The translations under genes were made by a program, and so were the position numbers. The notes beneath the pieces are model-generated. The model was not told the DNA's origin. It worked only from the letters and a program-made list of their open reading frames with translations, and ran no database searches. Positions 45,992 to 55,239 of a stretch of DNA of 64,000 bases are shown one piece after another. Where the stretch lies: assembly GCA_021156365.1 (NCBI GenBank), contig JAJNDK010000017.1, positions 1-64,000 on the forward strand, read 5' to 3'. This DNA comes from Bacteroidota bacterium. Its GTDB lineage: Bacteria; Bacteroidota; Bacteroidia; B-17B0; Aurantibacillaceae. Position 1 is the stretch's first letter. Each line of letters opens with the position of its first letter.

Positions 45992-48082
45992 ATGAAGTAC
46001 TCAAAATCAGTGAAAGCCATCTTGTTCAGTGCGGTGTTGGGGCTTTTCTCCTTTACGGTTGTCAATCTTTCTGTAGACAGGAACCAGATCATTCTCGATA
46101 TAGTAATGAGCGGACTTAACAACGCGCATTATGCCCCGAAAAATGTTGATGACAATTTCTCCGAACAGTTCTTCGATCTTTATATGAAAAGGCTGGACTA
46201 CAGCAAGAAATTCCTTACCCAATCCGATGTAAGCCAACTGGCGAAATACAAAAAGCAGATCGACAACCAGATCAACGACGGACATTTTGAGTTCTTCGAG
46301 CTGGCCAACGAGCTGATCACCCGCCGTACAGAAGAAAAAGAAGGATGGTACAAAGAGATCCTTTCCAAACCTTTCGATTACACCATTGACGAAGAATACG
46401 AGACTGACTGGGAGAAAACAAAATTTGCCGCTACCGATGCACAGCTGAAGTCGGAATGGGTGAAATACCTGAAATACCAGTCGCTTTTCCGTTTGAACGA
46501 AATGCTGGACGACCAGGACAAGATCAAAGCCGCCAAAGATACCACTGCCAAAGTGTTACCTTTCGATTCGCTGGAAGTAAGCGCCCGTAAAAAAGTAATG
46601 AAGTCGACCGACGACTGGTTCAAACGTCTGAAAAAATACAACAAGAAAACACGTTTTGCAGATTATGTGAATACGATCACTGCCATGTATGATCCGCACA
46701 CCGAGTTCTTTCCGCCGGTTGAGAAAAAGAAATTCGACCAGAGTATGAGCGGTCAATTGGAAGGTATCGGCGCACGTTTGCAACAAAAAGACGATTACAT
46801 CAAGATCACTGAGATCGTGGTGGGCAGTCCGAGCTACAAACAAGGTGAGCTGAAAGCCGGCGACATCATTATGAAAGTAGCGCAGGGAAGCAAAGAGCCG
46901 GTGGATATTGCAGGTATGGACATTGATGAAGCCATCGAGCTCATCAAAGGAAAAAAAGGAACGGAAGTTCGCCTGACGGTAAAGAAAACCGACGGTACCA
47001 CCAAAGTGATCCCGATCGTTCGTGATGTGATCCAGTTAGACGAGACCTTTGCTCACTCTGCTATCCTCGACAATGGAAAACGCAAAGTAGGATATATCAA
47101 ACTGCCGTCTTTCTATTCCGATTTCACCCGCAACGGCGCACACCGCTGTGCGCAGGATGTGAAAAAGGAAGTAGAGAAACTGAAAGGCGAAGGCGTTGAC
47201 GGTATCATTATCGATGTACGCGACAACGGAGGCGGATCACTGCCGGAAGTTGTAACAATGGGAGGTCTTTTCGTTCCGAAAGGACCTATCGTACAGATCA
47301 AAAAGAAATCGGGGATCACCGAACAGTTAGATGATGACGACAATGGCAACCAGATCTACAACGGACCGATGGTGGTGATGGTGAACCGCAACAGCGCTTC
47401 TGCTTCCGAAATTTTAGCAGCTGCACTGCAGGATTATAAACGTGCGGTGATCGTGGGCACCCAGTCTTTTGGAAAAGGTACCGTGCAATCTTTCCTCGAC
47501 CTGGATCTTTATTTACTGCCGCAGTTCGATACCATCAAGCCATTAGGCTCGGTGAAAGTGACCATGCAGAAATTCTACCGCATCAACGGTGGTACCACTC
47601 AGCTGCGCGGTGTGATCCCGGATATTGAATTACCGGATCCATACAGCCAGATCGAGACCGGCGAAAAAGAGCTGGATAATCCGATGCCATGGGATGAGAT
47701 CGCAAAAGCATCGTATACCGAATTCACCGATATCAATTATCCGAAGCTGAAAAAATCAAGTGAGGAAAGGGTAAAAAAATCCAAATCGTTCCAGCTGATC
47801 GAGCAGGAGGCAAAAGAGATCAAAGAGAAAAAGGACGACAGCAAATACAACCTGAGCCTGGATAAATACCGCGCGGAGGTAAAAGAGCTGCGGGCACAAA
47901 ACAAAAAATACGACGAGCTGAAAAACGAAGTAAAAGGTTTTGATGCAGCCCTGCTGAAGCTCGATATCGAAGCCATGCAGTCGGATACGATCAAACTGGC
48001 CCGCCAGAAAAACTGGATCAAAGCCATTAAAAAAGACGTCTACCTGCACGAAGCAAGTATGATCGTTGGAGATATGAAATAA
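45992..48082 (+). CDS. Carboxy-terminal processing peptidase (Prc/Tsp type, S41)
   Basis: A 696-residue periplasmic protease. An N-terminal signal or anchor (MKYSKSVKAILFSAVLGLFSF) precedes the Tsp N-terminal helical domain (about 30-225), a PDZ domain (about 235-340, GIGARLQQKDDYIKITEIVV ... GELKAGDIIMKV) and the S41 domain. Catalytic residues are Ser470 in NRNSASASE and Lys495 in FGKGTVQS. A C-terminal DUF3340-like helical domain follows. Prc enzymes degrade tail-tagged or damaged envelope proteins and process peptidoglycan hydrolases. A terminator follows directly. Confidence 0.94.
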   Translation: MKYSKSVKAILFSAVLGLFSFTVVNLSVDRNQIILDIVMSGLNNAHYAPKNVDDNFSEQFFDLYMKRLDYSKKFLTQSDVSQLAKYKKQIDNQINDGHFEFFELANELITRRTEEKEGWYKEILSKPFDYTIDEEYETDWEKTKFAATDAQLKSEWVKYLKYQSLFRLNEMLDDQDKIKAAKDTTAKVLPFDSLEVSARKKVMKSTDDWFKRLKKYNKKTRFADYVNTITAMYDPHTEFFPPVEKKKFDQSMSGQLEGIGARLQQKDDYIKITEIVVGSPSYKQGELKAGDIIMKVAQGSKEPVDIAGMDIDEAIELIKGKKGTEVRLTVKKTDGTTKVIPIVRDVIQLDETFAHSAILDNGKRKVGYIKLPSFYSDFTRNGAHRCAQDVKKEVEKLKGEGVDGIIIDVRDNGGGSLPEVVTMGGLFVPKGPIVQIKKKSGITEQLDDDDNGNQIYNGPMVVMVNRNSASASEILAAALQDYKRAVIVGTQSFGKGTVQSFLDLDLYLLPQFDTIKPLGSVKVTMQKFYRINGGTTQLRGVIPDIELPDPYSQIETGEKELDNPMPWDEIAKASYTEFTDINYPKLKKSSEERVKKSKSFQLIEQEAKEIKEKKDDSKYNLSLDKYRAEVKELRAQNKKYDELKNEVKGFDAALLKLDIEAMQSDTIKLARQKNWIKAIKKDVYLHEASMIVGDMK

Positions 48083-48106
48083 GATCTTTCTTACAATATA
48101 GTATAG

Positions 48107-48143
48107 ACCGCTCTGACGATACTGTCAGGGCGGTTTTCTTTTT
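48107..48143 (+). terminator. Intrinsic terminator of the prc-like gene
   Basis: ACCGCTCTGAC (48107-48117) pairs with GTCAGGGCGGT (48124-48134, one mismatch) and is followed by a T-rich run. Confidence 0.88.
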
Positions 48144-48144
48144 G

Positions 48145-48277
48145 AACCATATAAGGCATATAAGACCAGAATTATTGTTGCTGCCTCGCTATGCTTTAAA
48201 ACAACACCGGCGGAAAACTTAGTATTCCGATCCCTGCACTGCAAAACCTTATATGGCCTTATATGCCTTATATGGTT
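48145..48277. repeat. Intergenic element with perfect 20-bp inverted ends (133 bp)
   Basis: AACCATATAAGGCATATAAG (48145-48164) is the exact reverse complement of 48258-48277. The 93 bp between have no open frame of note. A further partial repeat, CTTATATGGC, precedes the right arm. It has the same design and size as the elements at 34729, 53929 and 57729 but unrelated ends. Confidence 0.85.
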
Positions 48278-48348
48278 AAAATGCATTCTTGTTTCTATTG
48301 TGGTGTCGCCAATAATATATTTACGTATCAATGTAAGCTACCACATAG

Positions 48349-49770
48349 CTATTTATTCCTTCGGTTTCTTTTACCGCAGTGGAAATTCATTCGCAAGCCG
48401 GCTGCTATAAAAAAGCTGTGTTGTTTTTTTATAAAGGGCCTGTCGGATGGGAATGCTAACCACTCGTAATAATTTCCTGTCCGGAGCAAGAGGCTTATCC
48501 GGTCTGTGATGCCGTAAGAAACATTCAGACCGGTAAAACTACCCGCACCGATCCTCTTCGATCTGCTGTTGTTTTCCTCTGTCGGGAGACTATTTACAGA
48601 ATGAGCAAGAGCAGGTGATGATGAAGTTTTCAGGTATGAAAGCGTATCATCATACAGTCGTTGATTGCTGTTCGAATAGCTCAGGGAAGAGCCACTGACC
48701 CGGAGCGCTACCGAAACGGAAGCGGAAAAGCGCTTTCGTTGAAACAGCTGGTATTCGATCCCTGCTCCTGCCTGGTAATTGGTATGCAGTCTCCAGCTGC
48801 CGTTCGCCGCATAGGGAATATAAGAGATGATCGAATCATGGCTTCCCATAACAGGACCGGGGGCAGGTGCCCGGAACACAACCAGGTTTTTCGATTGTGG
48901 TAGTTCATATTCTTTTTGAATCCGGCTCCACATCCCCTGTGCGCTTATCATAAACCGGCGGGAAACTTTGTAATGCAGGGCAAGACCCAGACACAGACTG
49001 TTCGTATGCAAGCTCTTCTTCATTACTTCCGGGTCAAAGCTGCCATAGGAATGAATGTAGCCCCCGGTCAGATCGCAAAACAGTTCCCGCTTTGGCCGGA
49101 GTGGTACAGAATCAGGAGGCTGCATCTTTTTCAGATCCGGGTTGGATACAAAACCGCTAAGCTCCGCAGGTAGAAGGGACATAACAGAAACATCGGTCTG
49201 CGCCGGCATTTCTTCTGTCCGGAAACTTCCCGGTTCATCAGGCATCGTTCCCTGCTCTGTCACCGTGACAGCTCTTTTATCTTTCTTCGTGTATTGTTTT
49301 GGTATCGGCTGCCGGAGAGCGATCTTATTACTTTGCCCCGCCTGTAGAGTGGCCCTGTCGTGTACTGCTATGCTACCGGCCGGTGCCTTAAGCGGGTCTG
49401 TATTCACTACCTTTCTTTGATGGTTTTCTGCATATGCCGGAAGATCTCCGGTTCCCGGATCCGTATGGACTACAAAATAGAACGCTGCTACCAAAAACAG
49501 GATGGCCACAGGCACTGTGCATCCCGGCTTTAATAACAGGGGCATCAATCTCCGCTGGTTCTCTTCGGGCAGGAAAAAACGTATCTCGTTCCATTTTTGT
49601 TCTATGTACGCATCGTTCAGCTCCGGCTCATAACCATCGAAGAAAGCGCTTTTCTCTTTTCGCTGCAGGGAAGATGCAAGCCGCTCCCAGCTTTCTTCCA
49701 TACGGGCATCTTCCACCACGACCTTGTGAGCTGCCATTTTTTTCCGGATATAGTTTCTGAACTTATTCAT
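48349..49770 (-). CDS. Membrane-anchored sigma-factor partner fused to a beta-barrel-like domain (473 aa)
   Basis: The N-terminal 75 residues are cytoplasmic and helical (MNKFRNYIRKKMAAHKVVVE, WERLASSLQRKE), as expected for an anti-sigma region. A single transmembrane helix follows (about 82-101, VPVAILFLVAAFYFVV), then a periplasmic proline- and charge-rich linker (about 102-220). The C-terminal 250 residues are beta-rich with barrel-like strands (FCDLTGGYIHSYGSF, LGLALHYKVSRRFMISAQGM, FSASVSVALRVSGSSLSY, FIAAGLRMNFHCG). It overlaps the ECF sigma gene by 8 bp. The protein may link an outer-membrane or cell-wall sensing part directly to sigma control. The anti-sigma role is inferred from position and topology. 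Confidence 0.75.
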   Translation of the reverse strand: MNKFRNYIRKKMAAHKVVVEDARMEESWERLASSLQRKEKSAFFDGYEPELNDAYIEQKWNEIRFFLPEENQRRLMPLLLKPGCTVPVAILFLVAAFYFVVHTDPGTGDLPAYAENHQRKVVNTDPLKAPAGSIAVHDRATLQAGQSNKIALRQPIPKQYTKKDKRAVTVTEQGTMPDEPGSFRTEEMPAQTDVSVMSLLPAELSGFVSNPDLKKMQPPDSVPLRPKRELFCDLTGGYIHSYGSFDPEVMKKSLHTNSLCLGLALHYKVSRRFMISAQGMWSRIQKEYELPQSKNLVVFRAPAPGPVMGSHDSIISYIPYAANGSWRLHTNYQAGAGIEYQLFQRKRFSASVSVALRVSGSSLSYSNSNQRLYDDTLSYLKTSSSPALAHSVNSLPTEENNSRSKRIGAGSFTGLNVSYGITDRISLLLRTGNYYEWLAFPSDRPFIKKQHSFFIAAGLRMNFHCGKRNRRNK

Positions 49771-50320
49771 GGTTCTTTTCCTGGTTTGTAGTGATCATTA
49801 AGTGCCGGAGGAAATTTTTCGCTTTGAATAGCTGCGACTTCGAGGTGCCGGTGCTGATATCGAGCATTCCTGAAATTTCCTTGTGTGAATACCCGTCTAT
49901 AAAATAGAGATTGACTACCATCCGGTATCCTTCCGGCAATTGTTGCAAAAAACCGATGATCTCCTCCGGATCAAAGTCATAAAAGAACTGTTCAAAGCTC
50001 TTATCGCTCAACTCTGTTTCCGTATCGCATATATCCACATGCATATGGGATCTCAGATTGTTTTTATAACTATTGATAGCTGTATATTGCACGATCCGTT
50101 TGATCCATCCTTCAAAGGAGCCGCTGTCCCGGTACGATCCGATACCCTGGAAGATCTTTATGAAAGCATCCTGCACCGTGTCCTCCGCTTCCTCCCTGTT
50201 CCGGCTATACCTCAATGCGATCCCGAGCAGCTGCCGGTAGTACCTCTTAAAGAGGAGCTTATACGCGCTGTGATCTCCGGACCTGCACCCTTCCACTATT
50301 TTTGCCAGTTCATTATCCAT
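49763..50320 (-). CDS. ECF-type RNA polymerase sigma factor
   Basis: A 185-residue sigma-70 family member. Region 2 is AYKLLFKRYYRQLLGIALRY ... EEAEDTVQDAFIKIF ... FEGWIKRIVQYTAINSYKN (about 18-88). Region 4 is LPEGYRMVVNLYFIDGYSHK / EISGMLDISTGTSKSQLFKA (about 123-172). It lies 28 bp after a secreted PKD protein gene and overlaps the next gene, a membrane protein likely to restrain it. A small palindrome, AGCTTATGTAAGCT (50337-50350), lies just before it and may be an operator, though this is untested. Confidence 0.93.
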   Translation of the reverse strand: MDNELAKIVEGCRSGDHSAYKLLFKRYYRQLLGIALRYSRNREEAEDTVQDAFIKIFQGIGSYRDSGSFEGWIKRIVQYTAINSYKNNLRSHMHVDICDTETELSDKSFEQFFYDFDPEEIIGFLQQLPEGYRMVVNLYFIDGYSHKEISGMLDISTGTSKSQLFKAKNFLRHLMITTNQEKNHE

Positions 50321-50348
50321 TTATACCTTATCAGGAAGCTTATGTAAG

Positions 50349-51209
50349 CTACTCATTATTCTTAATAAACCACAGGTAGCGAATATTCCCTTCCCGGTCC
50401 GTAGTCACCAGTATGTAAGCACCCGCTCCCAGTCCCTCCACATCTATCGATACGGGAGGTGCAGCATAATACCAGCTGCCTGTTGTCCTCCCGGAAAGGT
50501 CCCTTATCTCTGCTTTTTCCACTGCCAAACCTTTCTTAACATACAATGCTTCCCTGCAGGGAACAGGAAAAATCATCCCTTCCTCCATGTCTGCTATTTT
50601 CTGAAGACCGGTTACAGCCGAACATCCAATGTGGTTTACAGCCGCATATCCATAGCAGGTGTCGCCCGGAAAATTCATATCCCAGCGTTTTACCGTAAGG
50701 ATATAGTTACCACAGCTGGAATACGTATGTGTAAGATCAAAGCCGGACCAATATCCGTCGCCGTAATGATACTGGAACATGATCTCCGGGAATGAAACAA
50801 CCGGTGTGATACTGATCGAATCGCCTGCCCTTGTGTAGGCGGGAACCGGATCAATGCACATGCTGGTGTCAGGAGAATTCAGAACAATAAAATAGCTCTG
50901 GATGACCGGGCTGCCACAGGAAGGAGAATGATAGGTCAGTGTTACCTGGTAATTGGTAACAAAGGAAGAAGGCGGATAACAGTGATACAGGCGTCTCCCG
51001 TTTTCGATAGTGCCATCGCCGAAATCCCAGGTATAATACATATCCGGATCTGCGGCAACTCCATTGTCTGCAGCAAATGAATAGCAGCCGAATGTGCCTG
51101 CTAAAGGTGTTATCACTATATCCGGCAGGCAGGGAGGCGGGGCAAGCGAAAAAGCCTGTTTGCCGGATAGGAGTATAAGGACGGTCAAAAGAATATAGTT
51201 TTTTTTCAT
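50349..51209 (-). CDS. Secreted PKD-domain protein with divergent T9SS-type C-terminus (286 aa)
   Basis: I place the start at ATG 51209 (MKKNYILLTVLILLSGKQAFS), a signal peptide; the frame upstream to 51344 is unsupported. A PKD domain contains MYYTWDFGDGTIENGRRLYH (about 57-77). A second, PKD-like unit has MFQYHYGDGYWSGFDLTHTY. The last 75 residues resemble a type A sorting domain (MIFPVPCREALYVKK ... AEIRDLSGRTTGSWYY ... GAYILVTTDREG), with PVP in place of PNP. It precedes the ECF sigma gene by 28 bp and may be part of the same signalling operon. Confidence 0.78.
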   Translation of the reverse strand: MKKNYILLTVLILLSGKQAFSLAPPPCLPDIVITPLAGTFGCYSFAADNGVAADPDMYYTWDFGDGTIENGRRLYHCYPPSSFVTNYQVTLTYHSPSCGSPVIQSYFIVLNSPDTSMCIDPVPAYTRAGDSISITPVVSFPEIMFQYHYGDGYWSGFDLTHTYSSCGNYILTVKRWDMNFPGDTCYGYAAVNHIGCSAVTGLQKIADMEEGMIFPVPCREALYVKKGLAVEKAEIRDLSGRTTGSWYYAAPPVSIDVEGLGAGAYILVTTDREGNIRYLWFIKNNE

Positions 51210-51565
51210 GATGCAGGAGTGTTGTTTTATATATAAGACAATTCGCGGAGCCAAAAGGTTGCCTGGAATTTTTATTTTTCGAAAAGAAACTGCCACGGCT
51301 TCGCCCGGCGTTTTTTGTTTGCCACAGATTTGCGCGGATTTCACAGATTGAATTCCTGGAGGTTATTGGTGTTCACCTGATCAACGTATGCAAATAGAGA
51401 ATCTACGATCCGCGGTATTCGCAGCTAAACCCAACTTCATCATAGCATCCGCGTCCTCGCGAGACTTCGCGAGCGGTTCCTCCCCTTCCCCTCGTAAGAT
51501 TTCAAAAAAAACGGAAAAAATTCCTCTTCTTCATTCTCTACTTTTGACAAAACAAAATCACGAAA
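51210..51565. repeat. Intergenic region of 356 bp with two repeat types
   Basis: Contains an imperfect inverted-repeat element (about 51321-51425, left end GCCACAGATTTGCGCGGATT, right end TCCGCGGTATTCGCAGC) and a minus-oriented copy of the TCGCGA palindrome with one mismatch (51457-51472), followed by CTTCGCGAGCGGTT. A -7 box for the downstream gene lies at 51539. No gene is seen. Confidence 0.65.
51539..51546 (+). promoter_or_regulatory. -7 box upstream of the 51566 gene
   Basis: TACTTTTG is an exact TAnnTTTG match 19 bp before the ATG. The context TCTACTTTTGAC is identical to that of the promoter at 27304. No clear -33 box. Confidence 0.4.
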
Positions 51566-53173
51566 ATGAAAAAAACATTCCTTCTTCCCTTCGCTTTTCT
51601 GCTGCTGGCGGTTACAAGCTTTAAGGCGCAAACCGTTGAGCTTGAAAAAACCTATGAGCTGTCGAAAAAATCGGCAAAAGGTGTCTTAAAACGCGTAACG
51701 TTTGAAAACGATAAATACACGCTCATTTATGTTACAAAAGCAACCGAACAAAAGGTAAAATTCGAAACCTATGAGTTTGATAAAGATTTTAACTTTATCA
51801 ACATGACTCCCGAAGAATTGAATAATGATGTAGCCAGAAAACGCCTTACAATAGGCAAAAAGATCGAAACGCCCGATACCTATTCGCGTGTTTTTGCGAC
51901 GGCAGGACCAAATATGCTGGGAACACTTGTAATTGAGATCTGGGAAAGGACCTATCGCTGGAATTGGGAGTACGGAGGGTATTTATATACGGATAAACAA
52001 CTGAATAAAATAAAACCAAAGGGGGAAGAAGGTGCAAAATACCAGTTGATAAGCTCGTTTACTGATGGCGCAACAGGCGACATGATCTGTTTGGTAATAT
52101 ACAAACCAGGTGCATACGGAAAAGACGGGAAAGTAGGCGAAATGGATGCTGCTGATTACAAACTGCTGCGGATCAGTAAAACCGATGGCGCTATTTTAAA
52201 AGAAAAGATCATCGATAACCAGTACACCTATCAGATCGCATTGACCAGGCTGTTCTCTTCACCTAATCCTGAAAATGAAGAAGAAGAATTGGTATCCGGT
52301 TGCGGGTTTGTCCTCGCTCCAACTGAGCAGCCAAAAGCCTGGAAACAATTTGAAAATCCAAAAAACAACGAGTTTATGTATATGGAGGTAAGCAGTAATC
52401 TCGATATTGAAGTAAAAAAGACATTTGAAGTTGTGAATGCGCAGTGGCGTATTGACGAGCTGGTGCGTGACGGCGACAAAAACGTATACTTGTTCGGACC
52501 TGCGTTGGAACCTAAAAATAAATACATGGGTTACACAATGGCAGCAGAAACCAAATTCAAGGCTGTGCAGTTAGCGAAGCTCAATAAGAATGGAGAAAAG
52601 CAATATTGCACGTTTACCGACCTGGCACAGTTTGAAAAAACCGCAATGAAACCCGCTTCACAGAAAAAATCTCCGGAATACACCGGGAAAAAATTCAAAA
52701 TACTTGACTATAATATAGCTCCCAATAAGGATTTCCTGGTTACGGGTCAGAATTTTGAAACAGGAAAGATCACCAAATACACGGATGTAATGGTGTTTCA
52801 CTTTGACAAAGACGGTAATTTAAAGGCCAATTACGGGATTGACAAACTTACTAAAAGCGATCCGGGCGAATTGAATCCGATGCCTACTGTAATGCTTGGA
52901 GGAGACAATGCTTCTAATATGTATCTGCTGATGAAAGAAATTGATGCCTACAATAAAGCAGGTCGTGCACTCACGTATGCACGTTTGGCTCAGGTCAAAA
53001 CCGAAGGAAAGGGGATCAGCGACGTAATTACATTGGGCATGGTAAAAGACGATCCAAAGTACTACCTCGACGAAAACTTCCCTTTTCTCAGCAGTTCAAA
53101 TGGAAAGATCGTGTTTTTCGGTTCAGATAAAAAAGGAAGGAACATCTGGTTCAACCGTGTGAAACTGGATTAA
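51566..53173 (+). CDS. Secreted hypothetical protein (535 aa)
   Basis: A signal peptide (MKKTFLLPFAFLLLAVTSFKAQ) is followed by a beta-rich protein with repeated DKDG/NKNG-type turns (VFHFDKDGNLKANYGI, KLNKNGEKQYCTF, ISKTDGAILKEKI). This suggests a propeller-like fold. There is no sorting domain, so a periplasmic location is likely. No named family is recognised. It is a single-gene unit with its own -7 box and terminator. Confidence 0.75.
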   Translation: MKKTFLLPFAFLLLAVTSFKAQTVELEKTYELSKKSAKGVLKRVTFENDKYTLIYVTKATEQKVKFETYEFDKDFNFINMTPEELNNDVARKRLTIGKKIETPDTYSRVFATAGPNMLGTLVIEIWERTYRWNWEYGGYLYTDKQLNKIKPKGEEGAKYQLISSFTDGATGDMICLVIYKPGAYGKDGKVGEMDAADYKLLRISKTDGAILKEKIIDNQYTYQIALTRLFSSPNPENEEEELVSGCGFVLAPTEQPKAWKQFENPKNNEFMYMEVSSNLDIEVKKTFEVVNAQWRIDELVRDGDKNVYLFGPALEPKNKYMGYTMAAETKFKAVQLAKLNKNGEKQYCTFTDLAQFEKTAMKPASQKKSPEYTGKKFKILDYNIAPNKDFLVTGQNFETGKITKYTDVMVFHFDKDGNLKANYGIDKLTKSDPGELNPMPTVMLGGDNASNMYLLMKEIDAYNKAGRALTYARLAQVKTEGKGISDVITLGMVKDDPKYYLDENFPFLSSSNGKIVFFGSDKKGRNIWFNRVKLD

Positions 53174-53209
53174 GCATACAGCTCTGGTACTACCCGGTTC
53201 AGAACATAA

Positions 53210-53246
53210 AAGCCGTTCCCATCCTAAGTGGGGCGGCTTTTTTGTT
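53210..53246 (+). terminator. Intrinsic terminator of the 51566 gene
   Basis: AAGCCGTTCCCA (53210-53221) pairs with TGGGGCGGCTT (53229-53239) and is followed by a long T run. Confidence 0.88.
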
Positions 53247-53285
53247 TTTTTACTATCGGAGGACAGTGATACATCATAGTAGCCT

Positions 53286-53515
53286 TTTAAACGTTCTCGA
53301 TACATTTTTGAACTTTGGGTACAAAGCTCAAAAACACTCGAACTGACATGGTTAAAAGATAACAACTATACTTTTATTTAATTTGTCTTTAATATGCTGT
53401 TGTCAGGTCGAGTGGCCGGTACCCCGGCTGTTCGCGAAGCCTCGCGAGAGACCCGTGTATTAATTTATCGGACAATACTTTCATTTTTTTGCACTACTTC
53501 GCGAGCGGTTACCTT
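53286..53515. repeat. Hairpin repeat and TCGCGA palindromes in a gene-free stretch
   Basis: At 53291-53350 a hairpin unit starts GTTCTCGATAC and ends CACTCGAACTGACATG, with inner stem TTTTTGA ... TCAAAAA. Related units occur at 58463-58564 and 58588-58687. At 53432-53447 there is an exact TCGCGAAGCCTCGCGA. At 53498-53512 the half-unit CTTCGCGAGCGGTTA occurs, as at 37688 and 51466. No gene is supported between the terminator and the VOC gene. Confidence 0.7.
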
Positions 53516-53525
53516 CCCCCATGCA

Positions 53526-53915
53526 TTATCTCTCATACAGCTCTACCGGCAATCCATCCGGATCCGAAAAGAAAGTGAATTTCTTTCCGGTGAATTCATC
53601 TGTGCGGATCAGCTCTGCCACTACCCCTCTTTCCGCTAAGTGAATGATGGCTGCTGCCACATCATCTGTTTCGAAAGCAAGATGACGCAGTCCGCAGGCT
53701 TCCGGCATAGAAACGCGGGCAGGCGGATCGGGAAAAGAGAAAAGCTCGATCACATACTGACCATTCAATGCAAGATCCAGCTTCCACGAATTCTTTTCTT
53801 CGCGGAACACCTCCCGCACGATGGTAAAGCCCAATACATCCGTATAGAACTCCTTCGAACGTTCGTAGTCGGAGCAGATGATAGCGATGTGGTGGACTTT
53901 GGTCAATTTCAACAT
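53526..53915 (-). CDS. yaeR: VOC family protein, GloA2/YaeR type
   Basis: A 129-residue vicinal-oxygen-chelate protein that closely follows the E. coli YaeR pattern along its length: KVHHIAIICSDYERSKEFYT, DVLGFTIVREVFREEKNSWK, LDLALNGQYVIELFSFPDPP, PEACGLRHLAFETDDV and KKFTFFSDPDGLPVELYE. Metal-ligand positions (His near 9, the Glu in YVIEL, His in LRHLAF, Glu in PVELYE) are retained. YaeR is a glyoxalase-like protein of unproven substrate. It is a single gene between repeat-rich regions. Confidence 0.9.
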   Translation of the reverse strand: MLKLTKVHHIAIICSDYERSKEFYTDVLGFTIVREVFREEKNSWKLDLALNGQYVIELFSFPDPPARVSMPEACGLRHLAFETDDVAAAIIHLAERGVVAELIRTDEFTGKKFTFFSDPDGLPVELYER

Positions 53916-53928
53916 AAGATAGTTTTTA

Positions 53929-54045
53929 GCCGCAGATTTACGCGAATTACGCAGATATGATTCCGTTCAATGCTCCGCATTAATGTTTAAATAACATAAG
54001 CCTTCCAAAATTAAAAAATCTGTGGAATCTGCGTGAATCTGCGGC
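53929..54045. repeat. Inverted-repeat-bounded intergenic element (117 bp)
   Basis: The left end GCCGCAGATTTACGCGAATT (from 53929) and the right end AATCTGCGTGAATCTGCGGC (to 54045) are imperfect inverted repeats. They belong to the same family as 34729-34863. The element separates the VOC gene from the VWA gene. Confidence 0.75.
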
Positions 54046-54141
54046 AGACTTCTTTTGCACGTATGCGTATTCGTACATCTGTATCAAAGATTTATCATTA
54101 TTAACAATCCAATTCCCATCTTTAGCCGTATTTTTACGCGC

Positions 54142-55239
54142 ATGATCGGTTATCAATTCTCCCATTATTCCGGCAGCAACAAAACGCCTTTTGAGCAATT
54201 GTTCAATCTGTTCAAACAGCTTATCACCATCACTTCGGGCGATGTACCGGAAACCCTTGCCTGGCTCAATGAGCTGGACCGGGAATACAAGATCACCACC
54301 CCGGAATATACCATGAACGATTTTATCGATGAGCTCAAGCGCCGCGGTTACCTGCGCGACGACGAGGAACGCCCGGGTGGCTTCATCATCACTCCCAAAA
54401 CAGAGCAGGCCATCCGCCAGGGAGCATTGGAACGTATTTTCGGGAAATTAAAAAGAGGCAAGCAGGGCAATCACCGCACGAAATTTTCGGGCAGCAACGG
54501 GGATGAGCTGAGCGGCGATCTGCGTGAGTTCCGCTTCGGCGACACACTGGACCAGATCTCGATGATCGACAGCATGAAGCAGGCGCAGATCAATAACGGT
54601 GTGGGCGAATTTTCCATCACGGAGAACGACCTGCGCGTTTCGGAAAAGGAATACAAAACACAGACATCGACCGTGCTGATGATCGACATTTCGCACAGCA
54701 TGATCCTGTATGGCGAGGACCGGATCACACCCGCCAAGAATGTAGCCATGGCACTGGCGGAGCTCATCAAACAGAAATACCCGAAAGATTCCTTAGAGAT
54801 CATTGTGTTCGGCAATGATGCCTGGAAGATAGAAGTAAAAGACCTTCCTTATCTGCAGGTAGGACCTTTCCATACCAATACCGTAGCAGGACTGGAACTG
54901 GCTATGGACCTCCTGCGCAGGAAAAAAACGAGCAACAAGCAGATCTTTATGATCACGGATGGCAAGCCCAGCTGCCTGAAAGAGAATGGCGGTTATTACA
55001 AGAACAGTAACGGGCTCGACCGCAGGATCGTGAACAAATGCCTCACCTTAGCTGCTGCCTGCCGCAAGCTGAAGATCCCGATCACTACGTTTATGGTGGC
55101 AGATGATCCGTATTTGCAGCGCTTTGTGGATGAGTTCACGGATGCCAACCAGGGAAAAGCGTTCTTTACATCGCTGCAGGGCCTCGGTGAATTTATTTTT
55201 GAAGATTATGAGAAGAACAGGAAGAGACGAATGCGATAG
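54142..55239 (+). CDS. VWA-domain protein paired with an AAA ATPase (365 aa)
   Basis: I start at ATG 54142 (MIGYQFSHYSGSNKTPFEQL); the frame upstream runs through repeat DNA. The N-terminal helical region (1-170) contains WLNELDREYKITTPEYTMND and a basic linker. The von Willebrand A domain has an intact MIDAS start, Asp182-x-Ser184-x-Ser186 in IDISHSM, a Thr in NTVAGLELAMDLL and FMITDGKPSC. With the downstream MoxR/ChlI-like ATPase it resembles the chelatase-like VWA/AAA chaperone pairs that remodel or insert metals into client complexes. The client is not evident in the window. Confidence 0.85.
   Translation: MIGYQFSHYSGSNKTPFEQLFNLFKQLITITSGDVPETLAWLNELDREYKITTPEYTMNDFIDELKRRGYLRDDEERPGGFIITPKTEQAIRQGALERIFGKLKRGKQGNHRTKFSGSNGDELSGDLREFRFGDTLDQISMIDSMKQAQINNGVGEFSITENDLRVSEKEYKTQTSTVLMIDISHSMILYGEDRITPAKNVAMALAELIKQKYPKDSLEIIVFGNDAWKIEVKDLPYLQVGPFHTNTVAGLELAMDLLRRKKTSNKQIFMITDGKPSCLKENGGYYKNSNGLDRRIVNKCLTLAAACRKLKIPITTFMVADDPYLQRFVDEFTDANQGKAFFTSLQGLGEFIFEDYEKNRKRRMR

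Noticed and set aside
54055-54141. 29-residue upstream extension of the VWA gene
   Set aside because: It begins just after a repeat element and has no similarity to the family; ATG 54142 gives the expected N-terminus.
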